NCBI RefSeq assembly: GCF_037392515.1
Contig: NC_090281.1
Coordinates: 51,121,753 to 51,185,752, forward strand
Reading direction: 5' to 3'
Length of the DNA: 64,000 bases
DNA from: Haliotis asinina
Lineage: Eukaryota; Mollusca; Gastropoda; Lepetellida; Haliotidae
The notes under the pieces are model-generated. The model saw only the letters and a list, made by a program, of their open reading frames with translations. It was not told the origin of the DNA and did no database searches. The translations under genes and the position numbers were made by a program. Shown here piece after piece: positions 1-9,626 of this stretch (position 1 is its first letter; every line of letters starts with the position of its first letter).

Positions 1-4
1 TTTG

Positions 5-270
5 AATGTGGCAAGTGGGAAGATCAGTTATTGACGTCGCAAGAGCAATGGGATGCAGCCGCCATACTGTGTATAACTTGCAAGGTCGTTTACACCACTT
101 CTGATCGCCCAAAATCGGGTCGTCACGACACGAGCAGAAGACCATCAAAAGACCTACGTGACAGATTTCTGCCGGCTACACGAACCAGAGCTAAGATGTT
201 TAGAGGTCGACTGTCCTCACAGACCATTCGAATTCGATTGCGGACTGTCAATCTAAATTCGATTTTGTAT
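5..270 (+). pseudogene. Tc1/mariner-type transposase, N-terminal remnant
   Basis: The conceptual translation begins with a helix-turn-helix-like stretch (VARAMGCSRHTVYNLQGRL) read from about position 35. After a frameshift near 103 it continues in another frame with DRPKSGRHD and SSQTIRIRLR. This order (first HTH, DRPRSGRP linker, second HTH ending in TVRNRLR) is characteristic of the DNA-binding half of Tc1-family transposases. The catalytic DDE domain does not follow on this strand, and the window edge cuts the upstream side. It is a broken, inactive fragment. The other Tc1 remnant at 1005-1745 is on the opposite strand, so the two are probably separate insertions or an inverted rearrangement. 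Confidence 0.7.
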
Positions 271-539
271 TCTTGTGACTTGACATTCTGTATACCCATG
301 TTTTGGCCTAATGGAACTGATTGTGGCACTGTCAGTGTATCGAGTACATCACACAGATCTCAGCAATGCAATAATAACAATTTAACCATCTTACCATATC
401 TTGTTCTTTTACAGTACCCTGAAGAAGGGTGTGAAGTTTCTTTTTTTTGACTCGGTATATTTCATTTCAGTGCCATACTGTCTTCTCGTTACGACATAGC
501 TTAAATATTAACTTAATATTAATTCACTATTCACGATGG

Positions 540-648
540 AGTGGGTGAGTGAGTGAGTGAGTGAGTGAGTGAGTGAATTAGTTTAGTTTTACGTCACACT
601 CCAGCTATATAGACAAGACAATCCAGCGATCAACTCCACCGTGAGTTG
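540..648 (-). repeat. SINE 3' fragment with (ACTC)n tail
   Basis: On the minus strand a stretch resembling the 3' end of the SINE at 17158-17405 (GTTGATCGCTGGATTGTC, then a TAGCTGGA core and GTAAAACTAAACT) ends in about nine ACTC units, seen on the plus strand as (GTGA)n at 541-576. The 5' tRNA-like part and most of the body are missing, so this is a truncated or deleted copy. Confidence 0.65.
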
Positions 649-1004
649 GTCAGTGAGGTGAGGATTTGACAACAATACCTGACAGCCCTCCATACCACCA
701 TCTGGAAAACGTTTTGCAACACCAAGTTTTTGGAACTCCGCTGTTACATATGCCAATGGTGTATAGGGTTATGCCAATAATTGGGATAAAACCTGTTATT
801 GTGTGATAAATAGAGTATTGACGATAAAATTTCAAACTGCATGAATGTTGTTACTTTTTCATTCGATTATGTTAATTTCAAAACGACAAAACTCACAAAA
901 CAGGTGACAGAATAACTATGGTCACAGCAACAAGGTTCCGTTGGTCAGATGTCAGTTGAGCACTAATGTCACGAGAAAGAAGTTTGAAGTACTACAATCT
1001 GACA

Positions 1005-1745
1005 TGAACCTCAATATCTGATGTGGCCACCGTCTGCAGTAACGACTGCAGCAACACGTGTCCTCATTGACAAAACAAAGGGTTGGATTTGCCTTTGTGG
1101 CACTTGGTTCCATTCCTAATTGAGAGCAACATCACGTTCTGCAAGATTTTGAATTAGAGGTCGTCTTTGTCGTATTCTACTGCCTAAAATGTCCCACACA
1201 TGCTCAGTTGGATTCATATCAGAGCTTCTTGCAGGCTATGGTATTGGTGTAATGGCTTCCTCACGTAAATAATCACGAAGCAGTGCAGATCTCTGGGATC
1301 TCGCATTATCATCCATAAAAACCGACATTGTACGGAAAGGCTGGTCATCAAAATGTGGAACAACGACCTGTTGCAAGATGTCTCTTCGATACTTAACGCC
1401 ACTGAGGTTGCCCTCATACAGTCACCAGAGGCAGCTGACAATCGTAGGAGAAGCATCCCCATACCATCCGCAGTCAAATGGGACTGGTTCCACAATGTTC
1501 CGCAGAACACAGGTACTGCTATGTGTCATGAAGAGTGAAAAACCACCCTCATCTGACCAATAGACCTTTCTCCACGAAAACAATTGCTTGCAACATTGCG
1601 GTCGGGTAATAGGGAGTGAATGTGTTCTCTCTAATGACAACGTTTTGTATATGATATAGACACGTTGAGTAATATCCAGCTGAAACAAAGGACATGGGGG
1701 TTTGTGTGGAACAATTCCGTGCACGAATTGGACAATTCACACCAG
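1005..1745 (-). pseudogene. Tc1/mariner-type transposase, catalytic-half remnant
   Basis: Minus-strand translation gives, across several frames, the landmarks of a Tc1 DDE domain. WRKVYWSDEGGFSLF corresponds to the family motif W..V.FSDESRF. SVALSIEETSCN lies near the middle, then a degenerate DNARPH region (1214-1330). Near 1200 there is PTEHVWDILGSRIRQR (family NPIEHLWDxLGR), followed by RRPLIQNLAERDVALN and a C-terminal AAVVTADGGHIRY. Several frameshifts and stops, and loss of the second aspartate context, make it inactive. No clear terminal inverted repeats were found. Confidence 0.75.
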
Positions 1746-1796
1746 TGCTAATTCGGAGTTTGGTAAAAGCTTTTACGAATTCCGAGATGGTTAGTT

Positions 1797-1898
1797 ATGG
1801 CGGGTATGGCTACCTGGTTCTCTGCACTGAACTTGATCTTGATGATATTGATCCGTACAGGTGTTGAACAGAACCCTGGCCCAGGTCCCGAATCATGA
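1797..1898 (+). CDS. orphan ORF: hydrophobic leader plus 2A-like peptide
   Basis: A 33-codon plus-strand ORF starts at ATG 1797 (second ATG at 1806) and ends at TGA 1896-1898. After a hydrophobic segment (WFSALNLILMILIRT) it encodes GVEQNPGP at about residues 22-29. This matches the ribosome-skipping 2A consensus (D/G)xExNPGP and its usual hydrophobic lead-in. Known relatives include 2A-like N-termini of CR1-type non-LTR retrotransposons and of some invertebrate NLR proteins, where the leader can double as a signal peptide. Here the frame closes four codons after the motif and no obvious continuation is seen, so it is probably the 5' relic of a retrotransposon ORF. The frame is also open upstream of the ATG to at least about 1767, so the true start is uncertain. 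Confidence 0.6.
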   Translation: MAGMATWFSALNLILMILIRTGVEQNPGPGPES

Positions 1899-2076
1899 GG
1901 ACATGATGAAGTCAAGTCCAGACCATTTACAAGGGGTAACGCAAAAAGTACAATTTTGAGCTGAAATAATTGTTTGGGTATCAAGGTTTGGAAACAACCA
2001 TACATTTCAGTCTCTTGCATTGAATCCGTTCTAGTCATTGTGAACACAACCTGCTCCGTGACTTAATGTTGTGCAA

Positions 2077-2297
2077 TATCACATTTATTAAGTCTTTGAA
2101 TGTCATTTAGAAGTGAAACTACATAAGAATGAAGATGTTTATGGATATCAACTTCTTTATGAGAGAACACAACGTTTCGGAGTTAATGCTTACTCCTTCA
2201 TCAGGTGAAGAAGGAGTAAGCATTAACTCCGAAACGTTGTGTTCTCTCATAAAGAAGTTGATATCCATAAAAAATCTTCATTCTTATCACATTTATT
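2077..2297. mobile_element. fold-back insertion with 13-bp target duplication
   Basis: The 13-bp sequence TATCACATTTATT occurs at 2077-2089 and again at 2285-2297 and flanks a 195-bp insert (2090-2284). The insert holds a very long, near-perfect inverted repeat: roughly 2127-2197 pairs with 2211-2284 around a short centre. The homologous locus near 61615-61660 lacks the insert and has a single TATCACATTTA, so it works as a paralogous empty site. One arm together with the centre carries a hammerhead ribozyme core on the minus strand. Length-variable target duplications, inverted arms and a hammerhead together point to a non-autonomous relative of Penelope-like elements. Confidence 0.75.
2168..2207 (-). 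ncRNA. hammerhead ribozyme core (Penelope-like, minimal type I)
   Basis: Read on the minus strand: CAC (2207-2205), CTGATGA (2204-2198), a stem II of GGAGT (2196-2192) pairing with ACTCC (2183-2179) around a loop, then GAAACGTT (2178-2171) and GTG (2170-2168). CAC/GTG can form the base of stem I. The self-complementary ACGT after GAA gives the very short stem III typical of dimeric type I hammerheads described in Penelope-like retroelements and retrozymes. The predicted cleavage lies between 2171 and 2170. All core nucleotides are present by eye. Stem I beyond 3 bp is weak, and the surrounding perfect inverted repeat could compete with the active fold. Confidence 0.65.
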
Positions 2298-3060
2298 GCT
2301 GCAGATTTAAAGGTATTGTTGAAATATGTCAGTAAGTAAAATGTATATATATAAATTACATACTTCCAATTACGCAGATGAAACTGCAATATAGGCTGGG
2401 ACATTGGTTGGGACACAGTGAGTCAGTCCACACACCTTAACTCACTAACAGGATATGTACCGTGGATCATTCATGCATTATTACATTAAGAGCCTAGCTA
2501 TATGGCTTGAGTCTTGTGTTGGGTGAAATACAACACGTAGTTATAACGTGGATGTACAAACTATACCAGTAGGTTAAAACATTCTCAACTATGAAACTGA
2601 AGTAGTGCCGCGACATTTGCCGGTTACGAGTGTGTCCGGTATTATTCATACCGGGTGGGTAGGATTTGACATGAACACCATAACCCGTACACAAGATGAA
2701 TGTTACGATAATTTGTTATGTCATACATGTGACACTTTCAAAACGTACGTATCACACGTAAGTAGACTTTAGTACCAGGAACTTAAAAAATGCACATTTG
2801 ATAAAAGCCATCGTTGGGCAACTTGATGTCAGTCCCAACAACCTAGCATTTCATAAACATTACGCAATTACATTAAATGTCGGATCAGGTTAACACAGGT
2901 TTACACAGTTATCCAAACAACAATAACACCAAGAGAATACTAATATTCAGAATATCACCTACTTTCAACCAAATCTTGGCCTGTGCTTTAAATATTCCTA
3001 GTGAACTCGGTGAAACAACAACCCGTGAGCTCCGTAGCGGGCAATTTGGTATAATGCCGT

Positions 3061-3158
3061 CCGATATGATAGATGACAGTTGACGTGGAGGTCAGAGATT
3101 TGTATGTAGTTGTTAACAAATGATATCCACCTATGCTCTTTACCTGCATTAAGACAAT
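3061..3158. other. short spacer
   Basis: AT-rich sequence between the duplicated block and the CCAAT pair; nothing recognisable. Confidence 0.3.
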
Positions 3159-3179
3159 CCAATCACAATACGTGATTGG
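3159..3179. promoter_or_regulatory. inverted CCAAT pair upstream of a conserved ATG
   Basis: CCAATCAC (3159-3166) and GTGATTGG (3172-3179) form a perfect 8-bp inverted repeat with a 5-nt spacer. Each arm has a CCAAT box (NF-Y type). An ATG that is also conserved in the U units follows about 57 nt downstream (3236). The U units have a different but equivalent CCAAT inverted repeat at the same place, which favours a promoter function over chance. Confidence 0.4.
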
Positions 3180-3235
3180 TTCTCGTGACTTTCTTTGAAA
3201 CACGTCTGTCCTCCCCTTTAGAAATTAAAATAGGT

Positions 3236-3400
3236 ATGGAGTCAAAGGAGAAAAATCTATCGGCGAAACTTAACATAAAGCTTGTCATGACGGTGAATCT
3301 GGAAGGTACGAGTTTTCCTGACATTTGCGAAATGGAAAACGGTGTAATATATTCTCATCTCGTACTCTTATTCGTCTTCTTATTCACAACAACATTCTAA
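3236..3400 (+). CDS. small hypothetical ORF / candidate first exon
   Basis: A 54-residue ORF starts MESKEKNLSAKLNIKLVM, contains GTSFPDICEMENG, and ends in a hydrophobic tail (HLVLLFVFLFTTTF). The U units have the matching ATG (6122, 11191, 44701: MDMVSKKKNQL) after their own CCAAT pair, but there the frame shifts after about 12 codons. The nucleotide match continues through TTTTCCTGACATTTG. The product is not recognised. It may be the first exon of an amplified gene, with this diverged copy keeping the longer frame. Confidence 0.3.
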   Translation: MESKEKNLSAKLNIKLVMTVNLEGTSFPDICEMENGVIYSHLVLLFVFLFTTTF

Positions 3401-3767
3401 ATCACATAACATCAATGTTTATAAAATTGTTTATTGTAGGAGACTTACATGAATATTTCACAATATATTTACCTCAAACATAGGAAAAAACATTCACAGG
3501 TATACACAATATGCCACTCATCTTCAACGACATCAATACCTTTTGATTTACAAAATAAAAAATATCTTTCATTCGAAGCAATGTTTCCATATCACCCTGT
3601 CTCTATTGCTAAATCAAAAGTTCCAAATCTGAAATTTGAAAGGGGAGATCTCAGATGCTGCGATTTAAGTATTATTCTGCATCAGATTCTACATTTACAC
3701 TGACAATGATACATAGTTTTGTGTGAATTTTAAGTGGAAGTAACCCAGGATTGCTTTCAATCATCGG
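3401..3767. other. no recognisable gene
   Basis: AT-rich sequence. A plus-strand reading frame from 3449 to 3703 has no recognisable motif and no conserved counterpart in the U units, and is probably chance. Confidence 0.3.
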
Positions 3768-4395
3768 TCACCTTTTGTTTAAAAGCAACAGAAAATAATT
3801 AACATTTCCAATATCCTGACTGACCCATGCATAGTCCACACCACAGGTCAATATAATATTTGTAACATAAGTTGCGCAAGTCACAGGTCTCACGCCATTT
3901 AATGATATCAGCTTTCTATGACAGTGTTTGGGAGTCTGTTTGGGGGTAAGCAGCATCAATAAATGACACTTGTATTTGATAACCTTAGTTATATGTACAA
4001 TTTGTCACAAGTATCACATTTCTATCAGTTGGTTTACGGCTTAAAAATTTAATTTCAACAGACTTTTTGAGTTCAGGTCCATAATATAATATCGGTGCAA
4101 TCAAACAGTCTAAACAAATCTTTACAGCTGACACTAGATGACTGACATATGCATAATTTGTTGATGAATATAATAAATACATGAGGGCTTGAAACACAAT
4201 CCTGACGGGTACCCATATCACAAGAAAAACATTTAGTCACATCATTTGAAGTTCGAACACAAGGTGATAATTCCTGATACATTGTTATCATAACATTTAC
4301 AAATTTACCACACATACCAACTTCAGAGGCAGATTGAAGCTAAACATCATGTTTAATAGTGTAAAAGGCTTTGGAAGAATCATCAAAAAGACAAT
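3768..4395 (-). pseudogene. non-LTR retrotransposon reverse transcriptase remnant
   Basis: Minus-strand translation shows degenerate RT landmarks in order: SSKAFYTI near 4380 (motif A, normally D.sKAFDt), then GMCGKFVNVMITMYQELSPC, TKCFSCDMGTRQDCVSSP (motif B, normally GVRQGC.LSP.LF), and further down LDCLIAPILYYGPEL (C-terminal LF..mv.PiL.YGaE.W). The block 3768-3959 continues toward the C-terminus. This is the CR1/L2/RTE style of polymerase and is distinct from the RNase H-bearing LINE elsewhere in the window. Frameshifts and stops make it inactive. It is homologous to the fragments in U1, U2 and U3 but lacks the 1.3-1.5 kb insert found there. Confidence 0.7.
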
Positions 4396-5110
4396 GAAAC
4401 CTACCCACTTAAAACATGTAATTCTATAAAAGCTTCATCGCTAATATAATGCTGATATGTCAAATAATCCCTGTAATCCTGAGATTATTCTGCGATAAAT
4501 ATTGCAGTCATGTATGTATAAACAATGATAAATAAATCCATATTGTTATTTTTAGACGAAATGATAATTATGTTGTTTCGAATCAAATGAAAAGTAGATT
4601 CGGTATTAATAGCTGTATTGGAGGTAACGTTTGTCTATAATGTAAAAAAGCATCCAGAGTAACATTTCACCAAGTGAGTGAGTGAGGTATGTAAAGTAGG
4701 AATAGACAATAGCAACAGCATGTACACGTTATTACTAAGGAGGTGCTTCAGTGACAAATCTCTTTTCAAGTCATTTGATGAAATTCTTATAACTAATGTT
4801 AATATGTAGAATAAACCCCTCTAACGTGCACATTGTAAGGATCTTAATGTTTATAATGTTCAAGCTAGCCTTTATTTTGTTACGTCATCTGTACAGAAAT
4901 ATCATCGTCAGGTATTACCACGAGCCAAATCAAGAATGATTAACGTGATGTTTTTCCAAAGTCGTTAGATTCTAACAATGGAAGCTTTCATATTTGAAAA
5001 CCAACTCTACTCTGGAGTTTTAAACAGTCCATGCTGAAAAGAATCACTGACATTTAAAACAACCCTTGAACGAGCATTATATACGGCTCAGGTTTCATTT
5101 TCCCGCTTCC
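4396..5110. repeat. older unit D1, related to U right part
   Basis: This segment matches U-unit sequence around 9600-10020 (for example GACAAATCTCTTTTCAAGTC at about 4752 and 9908) at lower identity. It also shares the block GGAAGCTTTCATATTTGAAA with 10779 and 40694. It preserves the uninterrupted sequence (CACCAAGTGAGTGAG...TATGTAAAGTAGG) into which the LINE at 34257-40393 inserted in another copy. Confidence 0.6.
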
Positions 5111-6027
5111 CACGGAAAACAGTTTACCGCTAAACTTTATACACAGCGTATAGTCCTTTCACTCATTTGCTCTTCCCACTCTCACTCCTGAGTTTTTACC
5201 ATGATGTTTGAAGACAGAAATCTACGGAAACCTTAAAGTGACGACTGATAGTAGCATAAAGAGTCATACTTAATCCATTCAACACCGTAGGCCGCAAAAC
5301 ACTTATAACACTTCACATGGCCATATAGTATCAACAGGATTAGAATTATGAACTATGTTTTGCAATGTTATCGAAAACAAAATGATTCTCGGACACATGC
5401 TTCGGCAACGGGTCCACATCAGAGTTATCGATGAGCAAACTAGCAATGTTTTGCAAAAATAATTACAGGAATCAGATAAAATGAAGAATAAAATCAACTA
5501 CAATACTCATAAAAGTTGCCAAACAAACATTTAAAGTCTATAACTTGCTATTTCCATCTGTACTGTGCAATCGTGTAATGTAATTCACGTGGCATCCATC
5601 TCGGTTTTTCGTCGCTTCGAACTCGGACATGATGTTTAATGCTAAGATATATGGTAAATACGCAATTGTACCACAGGTACTTGAAACATGTACATTTGAT
5701 CAGACCCATCCTTGGACAACTTAACGTAACGTAATCTCATTTCAACAACCTAACATTTCATAAACATGACGCAATTGCAAGAAATGCAAAATCAAGCTGA
5801 CACAGGTTTACTCGGATATCTAAACAACAATAACACCAAGAGAATAATAATATTCAGAATATTACTTACCTTCAACCAAATCTTGGTCTGTGTTTTAAAT
5901 ATACACAGTACAAACGAGATCACACGTGTTGCCGGTACACCTCGTCACATTCAATATGGCGTAACGCTGCCCAAAGTAATGTGTGCCCGTTCGATGTGGA
6001 GATCAGAGCTATTTATGTGGCCTGTTC

Positions 6028-6080
6028 TGATTGGCTTGACTCATTGGCTTCCGTCACCTGCAAGGAGACAAGCCAATCAT
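6028..6080. promoter_or_regulatory. CCAAT inverted repeat (U1)
   Basis: TGATTGGCTTG at the left and CAAGCCAATCA at the right are inverted around about 30 nt that contain a third ATTGG. An ATG conserved between units lies 42 nt downstream (6122). The U2 and U3 equivalents are at 11090-11142 and 44600-44652 (U3 has one substitution in the left arm). Candidate NF-Y type promoter element. Confidence 0.4.
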
Positions 6081-6101
6081 AATGGCTTCACGTGACTTTC
6101 T

Positions 6102-6401
6102 TCAACCACTTAGCAACGAAAATGGATATGGTGTCAAAGAAGAAAAATCAATTGGGAAGAACGTAACACAAAGCTTGTTATAATGCTGAATCCCGAAGCT
6201 ACTGGTTTTCCTGACATTTGAAATGAAGAACTCAGTATTATCTCGAATTGAAACACGGTACATTTTAATATTGTGGAGTGTATCAGTTACTGTCAACAAT
6301 TCGTTATCAATCCATAGACAGACAATTATAGTCAGTAAAAGGCCACCGGCAGATGCCTGCATGGTCTGTGTCACATAAGTAGTACACAGAGTAATAGACA
6401 A
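6102..6401 (-). CDS. conserved hypothetical minus-strand ORF
   Basis: A 99-residue frame contains MQASAGGLLLTIIVCLWI, which looks like a signal peptide or membrane anchor, then DNELLTVTDTLHNIKMYRVSI. Versions of 101 and 82 residues occur at 11171-11476 and 44727-44975. Because the three units are almost identical, retention of the frame is weak evidence for coding. The product is not recognised, and this may be non-coding sequence antisense to the candidate first exon. Confidence 0.2.
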   Translation of the reverse strand: MSITLCTTYVTQTMQASAGGLLLTIIVCLWIDNELLTVTDTLHNIKMYRVSIRDNTEFFISNVRKTSSFGIQHYNKLCVTFFPIDFSSLTPYPFSLLSG

Positions 6402-6833
6402 ATTCTGCTGCTTAATTTATAATTTGTAGATTTTACAAATAGACTAACATTTTTAATCACATCCTCACTGGTATATTCATAATGATATAATGTTTATAAA
6501 ATTTATAATAATATTTTTCTACATCTAATGGGGTTTTATACTGACAATATTATGTAATTTTGTTGGAATTTGTAGTGGAAGTATACCAGGATTGCTTTAA
6601 ATTATCATTCAGTCTTTGTTAAAACATAAAATGCTTAACATTTCCAATATCCTGACATAGCTAAAACCATAAAGTAAATGAAACATTTTAACACTAGTTG
6701 TCCAAGCTACCCATCATATAGCATCTAATGTTTTCACCATTTCACAACAGTGTCTTGGGAGCCTATTTGGGGGTAAATTCAATAAATGACACCAACACTT
6801 GATAACCTCAGTTGTATATGTGGCAGTCACACA

Positions 6834-8104
6834 TATTCATATGGCTGTCAACTTTGTACAGTGTAATTATTAGTAGTATTAGTATCAGTACTAGTTATTA
6901 GTTTATAGTGTATGTAGTATTGGTATTATTAGTACTAATAAAGTAGTAGTATCAGCTATTGATATTAGTATTGGTTATACATATTAGTATTAATATAAGC
7001 ATTTGACATTAGTTTGTAATATGGGTGAAAAGGGTTTTAATTAAGTGGTGATATTACAATTGAAATATTGTAACTTAGCTGTGCTTGGGTCAGTTGCCAC
7101 CCTACCAGCTTCTTTTTTGAACCAAGGTAAATGTTCTGGCTGAGTGGCTCACCCTATTGTTCTCAGCTGGCATGCTTTTTTACTTGCACCTCAGTCACCA
7201 GATAGACTAATCACAGACAGAATTTAGCAAGTTTCTTCATACTGCCAAGGTATGTTTGTTTTATATTAAATACATAAGCTTATGTGTACATCTTACATAG
7301 ATAAGGTTATATAAATATCTATATTATGTATGCTAAATAAGGTAATTTCAACATTTGTGAAAGATTTATTAAATGACAAAATCTCCTAGATAGTCAGGTA
7401 TTTGAACATGTTTATGAAGCTTTTATAATGTACGTGCATTGACGAAAGTATAAGGGTGTTCAGTATTTATTGTGTGCTGTGCCAGGTCTGTAGATATGTC
7501 CTCTGGTTTGATCATAATGTCTACATGTGTAACGACATTGTGAAGGGAAGTTAGAGTTTAATTGTTTGCACATTGTAGGTACTCAACATTCTGGTATGTT
7601 GTTATTGCATCCATATATTTACAATTATCTGTTGTATTATGTGTTACATACAGCAAGATGTGTGTATACTTCATATTTCATGTTGCATCTTTTCAAACGT
7701 ATCTGAACAACTGTAATTCAGGTTGTTGTATTACTGATGTCAGGATTGTGTAGCCGTGACTGTTTCATGGAGAGTATTGTAACTAATATACAACGACCAT
7801 ACATACATACATACATACATACATACATACATACATACATACATACATACATACATACATACATACATACATACATACATACATACATACATACATACAT
7901 ACATACATACATACATACATACATACATACACATGCGTGTGTGTGCGTGTGTGCGTGTGTGCGTGTGTGTGTGTGTGTGTGTGTGCTTTTTTGTTGCAAG
8001 CTGAATGATTTATCATGCTCTGGTTATATTTATTATTCGTATAAATGTTATTGTGTATATCAGGGTGTAAATGATTATGACCAGAGGTGTCGACCACATC
8101 CACC
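6834..8104. mobile_element. 1.3-kb insertion interrupting the RT remnant (U1)
   Basis: The diverged copy at 3768-4395 runs continuously from the TTGATAACCT..AGTT block to the ATCAGTTG..TTTA block. In U1 these blocks are separated by about 1.27 kb. The insert has AT-rich TAGTAT-type sequence (6860-7020), a moderately GC-richer core (7080-7230), a long ACAT microsatellite and a GT run. No ORF, terminal repeats or clear target duplication were identified, so its class is unknown. Equivalents are about 11902-13424 (U2) and 45402-46854 (U3). Confidence 0.45.
7798..7985. repeat. (ACAT)n microsatellite and GT-rich run
   Basis: About 33 perfect ACAT units (7798-7931) are followed by a GT/GC-rich run to 7985. 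The long open frames across it (IHTY repeats and their reverse, CMYV) are artefacts of a 4-bp repeat read in three frames without stops. Confidence 0.95.
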
Positions 8105-8159
8105 AAGAACCACATTATCAGTTGATTTACCGACCTTTATAAATACATACAAAATTTTA

Positions 8160-8960
8160 TTTTAACAGACTATAAGTTAACAATAACTAGTGCCCTAAAT
8201 CTCAGCTCCATAACATAACATAGGTGAGATCATACAATCAAATATTTTAACCAAATCTTTACAACCGACACTATCCATTTTTTCTCTGAAAGGTGTTTAC
8301 CCGAGAAACAACGTATGTCAGGTCTTTACTCACCACAAGTATTGTTGTATATACAAGTCCTAAATATATATATATATAAAGACACAGATTCAATTTGTTT
8401 ACCCTCATAATACAATATTTCATTATCTCTTAGAGGCTCGCCATTTCTTCAAAAAATCAAAACAAAAGAAGAAATCTTAGTTCTTTTAAGATTAAATGTC
8501 ACATGCATTACAGTGAACTTCTGAAGAATACTTATCTTTTTCTGTATTCTTTACATGTATCAGTTGTATCAACACAAGTTGATAAATCCTAAAACATTGT
8601 TATTATAAGTAAACATTAAAACTTACCACACATACCAACTTCAGGGAGAGATTGAAGTAAAACATCCTGTTTAATAGTGTCAAAGGCTTTGGAAACGTCA
8701 ATAAAAAGACAGTAATATCAATCCTTCTTTCTACAAAAATACATTTATTTCTTAATTAAAGCCCAGAAAGAAAATATACAATCAGTTGTGTACTATCCAT
8801 TAAAAGTTTAGACTCATTAGTGCAAAGGTAGTCACTTACCTCTGTCAACTCTTCTAAATTAGATTTTGCAAACTATTCCATACTGTTTCAAGGTACTGTT
8901 TACACATGAGCTGATATATTGTAAAGAAAATTCATAACGTTGAAATTATTATTGCCATGA
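8160..8960 (-). pseudogene. CR1/L2-like RT remnant (U1)
   Basis: The minus strand around 8712-8640 translates as FIDVSKAFDTIKQDVLLQSL followed by PEVGMCG. This is RT motif A (aspartate in FIDVSKAFD) and the conserved segment after it. Toward 8200 the sequence reads like the C-terminal block CKDL.KIFDCMIS. Stops and frameshifts occur throughout. Homologues are at about 13487-14290, 46915-47715 and, more diverged, 3985-4395 and 54016-54160. Confidence 0.7.
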
Positions 8961-9115
8961 GTTGAACTATGATAAAACTCGGCGACATTTGGCGTAACAA
9001 AGCGTTTTTGCACATGCTTTTCAATAATTTAATTAATGATCTTCGTGCAGTTCATCTGCATAAGGTTTGTAGTTAATTCCCCCAAGTTAGTGAAAAAATT
9101 CATCTTCCATGTAAC

Positions 9116-9145
9116 CATATCTATATCTATATCTATATATATATA
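9116..9145. repeat. ATCTAT/AT simple repeat
   Basis: A short run of ATCTAT units followed by AT dinucleotides; repeated at 14442-14471 and 47872-47901. Confidence 0.85.
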
Positions 9146-9626
9146 ACATAGAATGAGTGCTTTGGGTGAGTCTAAACTTTTGATAGGTAGTATAGAATAA
9201 TTAGCTCTAACACCGACTTGGGACTCATTAATAATTTCATTAATATCACACCTTTTCTGAGGACGTTATTTAAAATTGAAGTAAATATTCAATGAGGGCT
9301 AGTCCTCTATAATTATTGGGGTGATCTTTACAGCCAGATATAAATAAAGGGCATATAATACACTTACTGCAGCTTTTATGGAAACTACCACTGGCAAATA
9401 TTTTAAATAGAAGTTTATTGTGTTTAATTTAATTTTAAACAGTCTGTTTACACTTCATCTGAATTTATTAAAGGCTTTACGATATTAATAGGTGTATTTG
9501 GAATATTGCAGCCTGATGTTTCTCAGTTCAGCCATGGAAAATACATTCACATTAATTTAGTATTTTGCAAGTTATGTGTCAATATCAAGCACATTAAATT
9601 AAAAACACTTAAAAACTCGAGTAATT

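Larger units (their letters stand above)
2005..3060. repeat. diverged duplicate of 61561-63560
   Basis: Several blocks match the far end of the window in the same order. They include CTTGCATTGAATCCGTTCTA (about 2010 and 61570), GTGACTTAATGTTGTGCAAT (about 2059 and 61602), GGTTGGGACACAGTGAGTCA (about 2407 and 62731) and a segment around 2877-3005 that recurs at 63380-63500, 5780-5905 and 44345-44470. The copies are clearly diverged and differ by insertions, including the fold-back element at 2090-2284. This identifies an old segmental duplication related to the left end of the U units. Confidence 0.7.

Noticed and set aside
541-576. Short direct repeats (GTGA)n as a possible CRISPR-like or satellite array (also 23178-23213, 27535-27552, 34257-34277)
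   Set aside because: They have no spacers and are explained as LINE or SINE 3' tails or simple microsatellites.
2129-2335. 68-aa ORF across the fold-back element
   Set aside because: It reads through both arms of an inverted repeat; the structure is better explained as a ribozyme-bearing insertion.
7718-8165. Long open frames with repeated CMYV or IHTY (also 12881-13330, 46380-46758, 59550-59992)
   Set aside because: They are translations of the stop-free ACAT microsatellite in several frames on both strands.
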